64,000 nucleotides of DNA from Biformimicrobium ophioploci (GTDB taxonomy: Bacteria > Pseudomonadota > Gammaproteobacteria > Pseudomonadales > Cellvibrionaceae), in the NCBI RefSeq assembly GCF_030270605.1, contig NZ_BSYJ01000006.1, positions 210,389-274,388 on the forward strand. Direction: 5' to 3'. The notes below the pieces were generated by a model. The model did no database searches and was not told the DNA's origin. It saw nothing but the letters and a program-made list of their open reading frames with translations. Below, piece by piece: positions 9,639-17,907 of this stretch (position 1 is its first letter; each line of letters opens with the position of its first letter). The position numbers and the translations under genes are program-made.

Positions 9639-9775
9639 TTCGTTGTTCCTCAAAGCTTCTGTACGGGCTTTGTATGCATAAATGCCGCCCCGCCCGCCGG
9701 CTTTTGGCCACGGACTGACAGGTCGACTGCAATCTAGACTGCGGTTTTGGTACACCCAATCTCAGCAGGCAATTG

Positions 9776-9781
9776 ATTATA
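9776..9781 (-). promoter_or_regulatory. Possible -10 element for the dehydrogenase gene
   Basis: Perfect TATAAT on the minus strand in an AT-rich stretch, about 140 bases before the dehydrogenase start. The -35 position has no good match, so an activator may be needed. Confidence 0.35.
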
Positions 9782-9946
9782 TCGCCAGTTGAAATTTACA
9801 CATTGCATATTAATCAAATTAGCGGTCATGTGCAGGTGATTTATAACAAAATCGTGCCTCTTTTTAGGATAATCATCTAGATCCACCAAATTGGCGGCGC
9901 AATACCCCATGGCCCCCCGCCCTCGCTTATTCTGGAGCAGCGCCTC

Positions 9947-9955
9947 TGGTAGAAT
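9947..9955 (+). promoter_or_regulatory. Possible extended -10 promoter of rnb-pepD
   Basis: TGGTAGAAT fits an extended -10 element (TG-N-TAGAAT) 46 bases before the rnb start. TTATTC lies 17 bases upstream as a weak -35. The same TGGTAGAAT is found in front of purM. Confidence 0.4.
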
Positions 9956-10000
9956 CCGCGGCCACCTTTTGCAGTAAACCCCAGATTCTCAGGACCCAGC

Positions 10001-12010
10001 ATGCTCAATCGCGACGCCCTTGGTCAGCTTTCCCAACTGAAAAATGAAATCCGCCAATCCAAGGCATATTCCGAGGGCGTCGTTCGCGGCACCAACGGCA
10101 AATTCGGCTTTGTGGTGTTAGATGACGGCAGTGAATCCTTCCTGCCTCCGGCCGAAATGGAGCGGGTATTCCCGGGAGACCGGGTCCGGGTCAGCATCGA
10201 GGACAAGGGCGAGGGCAAATCCGAGGCGGAGCTGGACGCCCTGCTCGAGCAAGGCGTCACCCGGCTGGTTGGCCAGTACATCCAGCGCGGCCAGGGCCAC
10301 TTCGTACAACCGCATATCCCGGGGTTCAACCGGTGGATTTTCTTGCCGCCCAAATCGCGCGGCAAGGCGAGCCCAGGCGACTATATTGCCTGCACCATCA
10401 GCAGGCACCCGTTCAAGGATGGCCGCGGTCAGGCAAAAGTGACCGAGGTCATCGGCAACCCGGACCAGGCAGGCATTGAGCACCACTACACCATCGCCCA
10501 GTTTGAATTGCCGGCAGCCTTCCCCGAGGCACTGGAAAAGGAGGCCGCGCAACTCGCTGAAAAACTGCCTGAGGTGGTGGCCACACGTCGCGATGCGAGC
10601 GACCTTGGCTTCGTCACCATCGATGCGGAAACCACCCGCGACATGGATGATGCCCTGGCAATCGAGAAAACCGACAACGGCTGGCTCCTGCACGTAGCCA
10701 TCGCAGACCCCGCCTCCCTGATCGAGCCGGAATCTACACTGGACAATGAAGCCCGCAAGCGCGCCACCAGCGTCTACCTCCCTGGCCAGACCCTCAACAT
10801 GATGCCTGCGGTGCTCGGCGAAAATGCCTTCTCACTGATCCCCGGCGAAGCGCGCCCGGTAGTCATCGCCAGTATCGAAATAACCTCCGATGGGTCCATC
10901 CACAATTGCAAGTTCGAGGAAGCGGCCATCACCTCCGGCGCCAAGCTCAGCTACAAAGCCGTGGCAGAATTGCTCGAAAATGGTGGCAGCGAGCAGGTTG
11001 ACGCAAGCCTGCATGAACGTCTGCGCGAACTGCAGGCCTGCGCCAATGCGCGCCTTGAATACCGCAGTGAACACACTGCCCTGATGGAAGAGCGCCCGGA
11101 ATACCGGCTCATTCTGGACGACAAGCTCCATATCGAACGCATCGCCCTGCGCCAGCGCAATGCCGCACACCGTCTGGTTGAAGAAGCCATGCTGGCGGCC
11201 AACATCTGTATCGGTGAAAAACTGGCGGAATGCCAGGCCGGTATTTTTTCCGAGCACCTGGGCTTCCGCGACGAACGGATGGAGGAAGTCCGGGCCATAC
11301 TGCGCGAGCAGGCGCCGGAATTCGCCGACAGGGACCTGCATCAACTGGACAACTATGTCGAACTGATTCGTCACCTCGACGGCAACCCGGAAAAACACGC
11401 AGTTCTCGCCGTACTCAAACGCATGCTGCGCCCCGGTGCCTTCGCCCCGGCTGCGGGACCGCACCTCGGACTCGGCCTCGCACAGTACGCAACGGCAACC
11501 TCGCCGATTCGCAAATACAATGACCTGCACAACCATCGCATCCTGAAGGCTGCGCTGGGCGGCAACGAAATGCCCGCCATTGAACCACAGCAGGTCGAAG
11601 ACCTGCAGGCGCAGGTCGTCCTGGGCCGCCGCGCCGATCGCCTGCTGGAGCAGTGGCTGCACTGCATATTCCTCACTGACAAGATCGGTGCGGAATATGC
11701 CGGCACCGTGGTACGCGTAACCGGCTCCGGCATCGGCGTGCGCCTGAATGACAACGGCATCGAGGGTTTTATCCGCATTCGTACCGGCAAGAAAACCGAT
11801 GCAACTTTCGACGGCAAGTACCTGACCCTGACCAAGGGGGAGCAGCGCTACCAGCTGGACCAGCAGGTGACCGTCAAGATCGATTCCGTGGACCTGGGCC
11901 GGCGCAATATCCAGCTGGCACTGGTGCAACCGGCCGAAGCTTCTGAAACAGAAGCGCCGGAGACAGAACAGGCCACAAAACCAACTGAAGGAAGCAACGA
12001 CAATGAGTGA
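10001..12010 (+). CDS. rnb: Exoribonuclease II family protein (RNase II-like)
   Basis: Processive 3'-to-5' single-strand exoribonuclease, 669 residues. Domains in order: cold-shock-like OB folds (about 20-165, with GKFGFVVLDDGSESFLPP), the RNB catalytic domain (about 200-540) and a C-terminal S1 domain (about 560-645, YAGTVVRVTGSGIGVRL). The Mg-binding acidic cluster is seen in TIDAETTRDMDDALAI. The conserved GPHLGLGLAQYATATSPIRKY segment matches RNase II more closely than RNase R, and the protein lacks the Lys-rich tail of RNase R. The last 30 residues are a Glu/Thr-rich tail. The stop overlaps the pepD start by eight bases, so the two form an operon. Confidence 0.88.
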   Translation: MLNRDALGQLSQLKNEIRQSKAYSEGVVRGTNGKFGFVVLDDGSESFLPPAEMERVFPGDRVRVSIEDKGEGKSEAELDALLEQGVTRLVGQYIQRGQGHFVQPHIPGFNRWIFLPPKSRGKASPGDYIACTISRHPFKDGRGQAKVTEVIGNPDQAGIEHHYTIAQFELPAAFPEALEKEAAQLAEKLPEVVATRRDASDLGFVTIDAETTRDMDDALAIEKTDNGWLLHVAIADPASLIEPESTLDNEARKRATSVYLPGQTLNMMPAVLGENAFSLIPGEARPVVIASIEITSDGSIHNCKFEEAAITSGAKLSYKAVAELLENGGSEQVDASLHERLRELQACANARLEYRSEHTALMEERPEYRLILDDKLHIERIALRQRNAAHRLVEEAMLAANICIGEKLAECQAGIFSEHLGFRDERMEEVRAILREQAPEFADRDLHQLDNYVELIRHLDGNPEKHAVLAVLKRMLRPGAFAPAAGPHLGLGLAQYATATSPIRKYNDLHNHRILKAALGGNEMPAIEPQQVEDLQAQVVLGRRADRLLEQWLHCIFLTDKIGAEYAGTVVRVTGSGIGVRLNDNGIEGFIRIRTGKKTDATFDGKYLTLTKGEQRYQLDQQVTVKIDSVDLGRRNIQLALVQPAEASETEAPETEQATKPTEGSNDNE

Positions 12011-13463
12011 TATCGCCCAGCTCGCGCCACAGGCTCTGTGGCAACAATTCGCGCGCCTGTGCGAGATACCGCGCCCGTCCAAGCACGAGGACAAGGTCGT
12101 AAAAGCCATTATCGAATTTGCGACTAACCGCGGCCTGCATGTGCAGCAGGACAAGATCGGTAATGTCATCCTGAAAAAACCGGCCACACCGGGGATGGAA
12201 GACCGCGCACCGCTGGCAATGCAGTCCCATGTGGATATGGTGCCGCAAAAGAACGCCGACACCGAGCATGACTTTATCAATGACCCGATCCGCCCCTATA
12301 TCGATGGCGACTGGGTAACGGCCGAGGGCACTACACTCGGTGCGGACAACGGTATTGGCGTAGCTGCGATTCTGGCCCTGCTCGACTCCCGTGATATTCC
12401 GCACGGGCCGCTGGAGGCCCTCCTGACCATCGACGAGGAGGCCGGCATGACCGGTGCCAGTAACCTGGAGCCGGGGTATTTTGACGCAGACCTGTTGTTG
12501 AATCTGGACACCGAGGACGAGGGCGAGCTTTACGTGGGCTGTGCCGGCGGCGTCGACGTCAATGTCAGCCTGCCCTACCAGCCTGAGCCTGTGCCGGCCG
12601 GCCACATCGCCCTGCAGCTCGCCGTGCGCGGCCTGCTTGGTGGCCATTCAGGCGTGGATATTCACCTTGAGCGCGGTAACGCCAACAAGATCGCAAACCG
12701 CATCATCGCATGCGCACTGGAGAAGGCGCCCTCCCTGCGCATTGCGGCACTGAATGGCGGTAGCCTGCGCAACGCGATTCCACGCGAGTCCTTCACCACC
12801 CTGGTGCTGGCGGAAGCGGATAAGCCCGCTTTTGAGACAGCATTCAACGACTGTGTGCAGGAAGTCGCGGCAGAACTCGGCAACGAGCCCAACCTTTCCG
12901 TCACCCTCGAAGCTGCCGATCGCCCGGCAACCATGCTGGATGCAGGGGCACAGGCCGCGCTGATCCGCGCCCTGCGCGTATGCCCCAACGGGGTGGCTCG
13001 CATGAGCCTCGCCCTCGAGGGTATCGTCGAGACTTCCAACAACATGGCCATCGTCAAGACCAGCGATGATGCGGTGCAGGTGCAGTGCCTGGTGCGCAGC
13101 CTGTCCAACTCCGCCCGCGATGAGCATGCGCAGAGCATTGCCGAACTGTTCCGCCTCGCCGGCGGAGAGGCCAGTATCGACAACAGCTATCCCGGCTGGA
13201 CTCCGAATATGGATTCGCCGCTACTGGCAATGATGAAGGACACCTTCCAGAAGCTGTACGGCAACGAACCGGCGGTAAAAGTGATCCACGCCGGGCTGGA
13301 GTGCGGTCTTCTGGGACATGTGTACCCGAACTGGGATATGGTGTCGTTTGGGCCCACGATTCGCCGCGCCCACTCCCCGGACGAAAAGGTGCATATCGAG
13401 AGTGTGGGCAAATTCTGGGAGTACTTTATCGCGGTAGTCGGCGCCGTCCCCCGGGCCAGCTGA
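12003..13463 (+). CDS. pepD: Aminoacyl-histidine dipeptidase (peptidase D, carnosinase-like)
   Basis: Cytoplasmic M20-family dipeptidase of 486 residues that hydrolyses dipeptides such as Xaa-His. Zinc-site motifs: HVDMVPQ near residue 78, LGADNGIGVAA (Asp ligand) near 112-122, the catalytic pair TIDEEAGMTGA near 142-152, LLNLDTED near 168 and the late His in VIHAGLECG near 424. The dimerisation (lid) domain occupies about 190-380 with GLLGGHSGVDIH. The ATG at 12003 overlaps the rnb stop by eight bases, implying coupled translation. Confidence 0.92.
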   Translation: MSDIAQLAPQALWQQFARLCEIPRPSKHEDKVVKAIIEFATNRGLHVQQDKIGNVILKKPATPGMEDRAPLAMQSHVDMVPQKNADTEHDFINDPIRPYIDGDWVTAEGTTLGADNGIGVAAILALLDSRDIPHGPLEALLTIDEEAGMTGASNLEPGYFDADLLLNLDTEDEGELYVGCAGGVDVNVSLPYQPEPVPAGHIALQLAVRGLLGGHSGVDIHLERGNANKIANRIIACALEKAPSLRIAALNGGSLRNAIPRESFTTLVLAEADKPAFETAFNDCVQEVAAELGNEPNLSVTLEAADRPATMLDAGAQAALIRALRVCPNGVARMSLALEGIVETSNNMAIVKTSDDAVQVQCLVRSLSNSARDEHAQSIAELFRLAGGEASIDNSYPGWTPNMDSPLLAMMKDTFQKLYGNEPAVKVIHAGLECGLLGHVYPNWDMVSFGPTIRRAHSPDEKVHIESVGKFWEYFIAVVGAVPRAS

Positions 13464-13533
13464 GCAGGACCATTCAAGGGCACTCGTGAAGGGTGCCCCG
13501 AGCCAGTGCAGCAGGCGCGGCGCTGGCGCATTT

Positions 13534-13552
13534 CCCCCCATTTATTACCCCC
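13534..13552. repeat. Remnant of REP-like element
   Basis: CCCCCCATTTATTACCCCC closely matches the CCCCCATTTATTCCCC segment beside the palindromes at 8379-8502, but the palindromic GGGGTCAGAGC core is missing here. Confidence 0.5.
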
Positions 13553-13646
13553 AATTACCTCTTGCAAATTTCGCTAGTCGACGAATTGCGCTAAATCAAG
13601 AAATCCCCCGCCCATAAAGTAGGCAAATTACGCCGGCGTTCCGCCA

Positions 13647-13681
13647 TTTTCCACAGGAACTGTGGATAAGTCTGTGGCTAA
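13647..13681. promoter_or_regulatory. Cluster of three DnaA-box-like nonamers
   Basis: TGTGGATAA (13661-13669) is a perfect DnaA box in reverse orientation (TTATCCACA). TTTTCCACA (13647-13655) and TGTGGCTAA (13673-13681) each differ from the consensus by one base. An AT-rich stretch follows. DnaA binding is an inference from the matches. Confidence 0.5.
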
Positions 13682-13903
13682 CAATTGGGAATTGGCCCTC
13701 AGGCCCCGAAATTCGGTGCCACCAGCGTTTTGTAGTTTTTTTAGCCACCAATGAAAAACCCATTATTTTCAATGACTTACGGAATTTTTACATTTTTTCT
13801 TGACAAAAACCGAAGCTAACTTCATTTCGCTCGCGACACCGGCGAAGCTTGTGGAAAGATTTTCTACGCTCGTACTATTTAGCTGGAGCCATCGTCATTG
13901 GAA

Positions 13904-13919
13904 CACCTGAATTCAGGTG
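13904..13919. promoter_or_regulatory. 16-bp perfect palindrome, possible operator
   Basis: CACCTGAATTCAGGTG is a perfect dyad 218 bases upstream of the TonB receptor start. It could bind a dimeric regulator; no known consensus is matched. Confidence 0.4.
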
Positions 13920-14137
13920 GCAAAACACGACAGCCATTTGAATTTATTGGGTTTTATCGCTCGCCCACCCCCTAAAACTGGCTGTAGATCCGTAAATTGC
14001 AGCCGGAGCCGTTGGCCGGTCCGAAACGGCGTGCTTTGCAACTCCCAACCAAACCCGAGGAAACAGCCGCTAACAGAGGCTTGCCCCGCTCGCTGTCGTC
14101 CTAAAATCTTCGGGTAACGTTGATTGAGCACATAAGA

Positions 14138-16210
14138 ATGACGCCCGGAAGCCGCCTGATTTTCAACCTCTGCCTGTTTGTTGTCCTGCTCGCCACAGTC
14201 ACCGCCCCCGTGGCCGCACATGAACCGGAGGAAATGGAGGAAATGGAGGAAGTGGTTGTAGAAGGGCGAAGCACTACCCTGGTTGGGGAGGCGCGCTCTG
14301 CTTCAGAAGGTGTCATTGGCCAGGTCGATATCGAGCTAAGACCGCTGCTGAGGCCGGGTGACATCCTCGAGTCCATTCCCGGGATGATCGTCACCCAGCA
14401 CAGTGGCTCCGGGAAATCCAACCAGATGTTCCTGCGCGGCTTCAACCTGGACCACGGCACCGATTTCGCCACCTGGATCGACGGCATGCCAGTGAATATG
14501 CGTACCCACGGGCACGGCCAGGGCTACACCGACATCAACTTCCTGATACCGGAAACCATCGAGACCCTACGTTTCGTCAAGGGCCCCTACCACGCCGAGC
14601 TGGGGGATTTCTCATCCGCAGGCGGCGCACATATCAGCACCTTCGACCGGATGCCGGACATCGGCCTGAAGCTGGGACTTGGGGAGGACGGCTACCGGCG
14701 TATGCTGGCCACGGGCCACTTGGATGCGGACACGATCACCGTCTCAGGAGCATTGGAGGGCCAGTCTTACGATGGGCCATGGACGGATATTGATGAAGAC
14801 GTAAATAAGATAAACAGCCTGCTGAAACTCAGCGGCCGCGATGGATCCCAGCATTGGGGCATCAGCGCCATGTACTATGACAACACATGGAACTCGGCCG
14901 ACCAGATTCCGGCGCGGGCGGTAGCCCTGGGCCTCATTGATGAGCTTGGTTCTCTGGATGATTCACTGGGTGGAGAGTCGCACCGGGCCAGCCTCTCCGG
15001 CCACTACCAGCGCGATGCGGCGAATAGCAGCAGCACCTTCAACGCCTACCTGATCGATTACCGCATGCAGCTCTGGTCCAACTTTACCTACCTGCTGGAT
15101 GCCCCTCTCCAGGGCGATCAGTTTGAACAATACGATGACCGCCTGATCCTCGGCGGCAGCGCCCAACACCAGTGGGGAGGAGGTTCCAGTGAGCAGTTTC
15201 TGCATCGCCTTGGGGCGGAACTGCGCCAGGATGACATCAAGGCAGTAGGTCTTTACCACAGCCACCAGCGCAGGCGCCTAGACTCCGTGCGTGAAGACAG
15301 CGTCGATGAGAGCAGTATCGGGATCTTCTACGAGCTGGAGTGGCAAGTGTCATCGCAATGGCGCAGCCTGCTCGGCATACGCGGGGATCACTACCGCTTT
15401 GATGTGCGCGCAGACAATGCAGCCAACTCGGGCAAACAATCGAGTAACATCCTCAGCCCCAAGTTCAGCCTGATCCGCGCGCTATCGGAAACCAGTGAAG
15501 CCTACCTGAGCGCCGGCCGGGGTTTTCATTCCAACGATGCGCGCGGCACTACCATCCGTATCGACCCGGCGACAGGCGAGCGCGCAGCGCGGGTGGACCC
15601 ACTGGTGGCGTCAACTGGCGCGGAACTGGGATACAAGGCACTGTGGCTTGACGACTGGAATAGCGCCTTCGCGCTGTGGTATCTGGAGCTCGACTCGGAA
15701 CTGCTGTTTGTCGGTGATGCGGGCAATACCGAGGCCAGCCGGCCGAGCAAGCGCTGGGGCCTCGAGCTCAACAACTATTTTGCCATCAATGAAACCTGGG
15801 CGCTCGAGGCAGACTTCGCCTGGACGGATACAAAGTTTGCAGATCGCGCCCCGGAAGGAGATGACATTCCCGGCGCCATCCCGTTCGTCGCCACCGGCGC
15901 CATTACCGCTGATCTCGCTGATGGCTGGTTCGGTTCATTCCGGGTGCGTCACTTCTCAGGTTTCCCGCTCATCGAAGATCGCAGTGAAGAATCCGATGGC
16001 TCTACCTTCGCGAGTCTGTCATTCGGCTGGAAAAGCGATACCTGGCGGCTGCAGGTCGATGCCCTGAACCTGTTCAATTCAGATGATCACGACATCGACT
16101 ACTTTTACGCATCGCGGCTGCCGGGGGAGCCCGCAGAAGGCATTGCGGACAACCATTACAAGGTGTTTGAACCGCGCCAGCTAAGGGCCTATATCGGCAT
16201 TAGTTTCTAA
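14138..16210 (+). CDS. TonB-dependent outer-membrane receptor, His-rich plug
   Basis: Outer-membrane gated channel of about 690 residues. A signal peptide (MTPGSRLIFNLCLFVVLLATVTA) is followed by an acidic Met/Glu stretch (EPEEMEEMEEVVVEG), the plug domain (about 40-160) and a beta-barrel ending IGISF. The plug contains GDILESIPGMIVTQHSG, FLRGFNLDHGTDFATWIDG and RTHGHGQGYTDINFLIPET, with several His that suggest metal or metal-chelate handling, although the ligand is not known. No TonB, ABC transporter or regulator lies beside it. The ATG at 14138 is preferred for its signal peptide; an in-frame TTG at 14120 is possible. Upstream DNA is the long region with the 16-bp palindrome. Confidence 0.85.
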   Translation: MTPGSRLIFNLCLFVVLLATVTAPVAAHEPEEMEEMEEVVVEGRSTTLVGEARSASEGVIGQVDIELRPLLRPGDILESIPGMIVTQHSGSGKSNQMFLRGFNLDHGTDFATWIDGMPVNMRTHGHGQGYTDINFLIPETIETLRFVKGPYHAELGDFSSAGGAHISTFDRMPDIGLKLGLGEDGYRRMLATGHLDADTITVSGALEGQSYDGPWTDIDEDVNKINSLLKLSGRDGSQHWGISAMYYDNTWNSADQIPARAVALGLIDELGSLDDSLGGESHRASLSGHYQRDAANSSSTFNAYLIDYRMQLWSNFTYLLDAPLQGDQFEQYDDRLILGGSAQHQWGGGSSEQFLHRLGAELRQDDIKAVGLYHSHQRRRLDSVREDSVDESSIGIFYELEWQVSSQWRSLLGIRGDHYRFDVRADNAANSGKQSSNILSPKFSLIRALSETSEAYLSAGRGFHSNDARGTTIRIDPATGERAARVDPLVASTGAELGYKALWLDDWNSAFALWYLELDSELLFVGDAGNTEASRPSKRWGLELNNYFAINETWALEADFAWTDTKFADRAPEGDDIPGAIPFVATGAITADLADGWFGSFRVRHFSGFPLIEDRSEESDGSTFASLSFGWKSDTWRLQVDALNLFNSDDHDIDYFYASRLPGEPAEGIADNHYKVFEPRQLRAYIGISF

Positions 16211-16249
16211 GCTGGCAAGGGGTGATGCCTGGCACCACCCCCACGCAGA

Positions 16250-17827
16250 TTATTCCCACTCGATGGTTGCGGGCGGCTTGCTGGAAACATCGTACACGAC
16301 ACGGGACACGTCCTCGATCTCGTTGATGATGCGGTTGGATACCTTCTCGATCAGCTCATAAGGCAGGTGCGCCCAGCGTGCGGTCATAAAGTCCACAGTT
16401 TCCACGGCGCGCAGGCCAATCACCCACGCATAGCGGCGGCCGTCGCCCACCACACCGACAGACTTGACCGGGATAAACACGGCGAAAGCCTGACTGGTCT
16501 TGTGGTACCAGTCGGCAGCGTGCAGCTCCTCCATAAAGATGGCATCGGCCTCACGCAGGATGTCCGCGTACTCTTTCTTCACCTCGCCAAGGATACGTAC
16601 CCCCAGGCCAGGACCCGGGAACGGATGGCGGTAGACCATGTCGTACGGTAACCCCAGCTCCAGGCCGATGGTACGCACCTCATCCTTGAACAGCTCGCGC
16701 AGCGGCTCCACCAGTTCAAAAGCCATGTCTTCCGGCAGGCCACCCACATTGTGGTGCGACTTGATCACATGCGCCTTACCGGTCTTGGCCGCGGCAGACT
16801 CGATCACGTCCGGGTAGATAGTGCCCTGCGCCAGGAACTTGACGTCGGTCAGCCTGGTCGCTTCCTGGTCGAACACCTCGATAAAGGTATTGCCGATGAT
16901 CTTGCGCTTCTGTTCCGGCTCGTCGATGCCATCGAGACGCGACAGGAACAGGTCCTCCGCATTGGCGCGGATCACACGCACGCCCATATTGGCCGCGAAC
17001 ATTTCCATAACCTGCTCGCCCTCATCCTTGCGCAACAGGCCATTGTCCACAAACACACAGGTCAGCTGGTCGCCGATGGCGCGATGCAGAAGCGCCGCGA
17101 CCACGGAAGAGTCGACACCTCCCGACAAGCCCAACAGCACTTTGCTGGAACCTACCTGCTCACGTACGCGCTCGATGGAATCCTCAATGATATTGGCCGG
17201 CGTCCACAGTGCTTCGCAACCGCAGATCTGCATTACGAAGTGCTCGTAGATACGCTTGCCCTGCAGGGTGTGGGTGACTTCCGGGTGGAACTGGACACCG
17301 TAGAAGCGACGCTCTTCATCGTACATGCCTGCGATAGGGCAGGACTCGGTCGAGGCCATCAGGCTGAAGCCCGCAGGCATCTCGGTAACCTTGTCACCGT
17401 GGCTCATCCATACGTCCAGCAGGGATTCACCGGCGTGACCTACATGGTCCTTGATATCCGCCAGCAGGGAGGACTCACCCTCAGCCTTGACCTGCGCGTA
17501 TCCGAACTCGCGAACAGTACTGCCCTGCACCTTGCCGCCGAGCTGCTCCGCCATGGTCTGCATGCCGTAGCAGATGCCAAGTACCGGAATACCCATTTCG
17601 AAGATTTCCTGCGCAGCGCGCGGCGAACCCGCCTCGGTAACCGACTCCGGGCCGCCAGCCAGGATAACGCCCTTCGGCGCATACTCGCGGATTTCTTCCG
17701 CGCTCATATCGAAGGCGCGGATTTCGGAGAATACGCCGATTTCACGCACGCGACGCGCAATCAGCTGAGTGTACTGGGAACCGAAATCCAGAATGAGAAT
17801 CCGGTTAGCGTGAATATCCTGAGACAT
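16250..17827 (-). CDS. guaA: GMP synthase (glutamine-hydrolysing)
   Basis: Converts XMP to GMP with ATP and glutamine, the last step of guanine nucleotide synthesis. The protein has 525 residues, the same as E. coli GuaA. Class I amidotransferase domain (about 1-200): LDFGSQYTQ, nucleophile Cys in GICYGMQ and HPEVTHT. ATP-pyrophosphatase domain (about 205-400) has the P-loop LSGGVDSSV. The C-terminal dimerisation domain ends in PPATIEWE, as in the family. The ATG at 17827 is chosen over an upstream in-frame codon because it gives [16 protein letters not shown]. Follows guaB with an 80-base spacer containing a stable hairpin. Confidence 0.97.
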   Translation of the reverse strand: MSQDIHANRILILDFGSQYTQLIARRVREIGVFSEIRAFDMSAEEIREYAPKGVILAGGPESVTEAGSPRAAQEIFEMGIPVLGICYGMQTMAEQLGGKVQGSTVREFGYAQVKAEGESSLLADIKDHVGHAGESLLDVWMSHGDKVTEMPAGFSLMASTESCPIAGMYDEERRFYGVQFHPEVTHTLQGKRIYEHFVMQICGCEALWTPANIIEDSIERVREQVGSSKVLLGLSGGVDSSVVAALLHRAIGDQLTCVFVDNGLLRKDEGEQVMEMFAANMGVRVIRANAEDLFLSRLDGIDEPEQKRKIIGNTFIEVFDQEATRLTDVKFLAQGTIYPDVIESAAAKTGKAHVIKSHHNVGGLPEDMAFELVEPLRELFKDEVRTIGLELGLPYDMVYRHPFPGPGLGVRILGEVKKEYADILREADAIFMEELHAADWYHKTSQAFAVFIPVKSVGVVGDGRRYAWVIGLRAVETVDFMTARWAHLPYELIEKVSNRIINEIEDVSRVVYDVSSKPPATIEWE

Positions 17828-17860
17828 ATTTTTTCTCAAAAAATTAAAGGTCAAATGCAA

Positions 17861-17880
17861 GGCGGGCCCTCAGGCCCGCC
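17861..17880 (-). promoter_or_regulatory. Intercistronic hairpin between guaB and guaA
   Basis: GGCGGGCC and GGCCCGCC pair as a perfect 8-bp stem with a four-base loop. No T-run follows within the next few bases, so it looks like an mRNA-stabilising or partial-termination hairpin within guaBA. Confidence 0.6.
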
Positions 17881-17907
17881 AGAAATAATTCAAATAGCAA
17901 CTGCCTG

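Larger units (their letters stand above)
9639..10000. other. Divergent intergenic region, dehydrogenase / rnb
   Basis: 362 bases without a gene. The part from 9770 to 9900 is AT-rich and contains promoter-like elements for both directions (listed separately). I see no RNA gene or repeat here. Confidence 0.6.
13464..14137. other. Long non-coding region pepD / TonB receptor
   Basis: 674 bases with no supportable gene. It holds, in order: a hairpin GGGCAC/GTGCCC without a T-run (13478-13498); a fragment of the REP-like element (13534-13552); three DnaA-box-like nonamers (13647-13681); an AT-rich stretch (13730-13810); and a 16-bp perfect palindrome (13904-13919). The second half (13920-14110) has no riboswitch consensus that I can recognise. 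Confidence 0.6.

Noticed and set aside
10832..12280. Open frame opposite rnb and pepD
   Set aside because: Low-complexity translation antisense to two well-supported genes.
13920..14137. Possible cobalamin or other riboswitch before the TonB receptor
   Set aside because: The conserved B12-box sequences and helices could not be found in the leader.
13464..14137. Replication origin
   Set aside because: DnaA-box-like sites exist but the flanking genes are not those usually found at oriC (dnaA, mnmG, rpmH), and no array of AT-rich 13-mers or GATC sites is seen.
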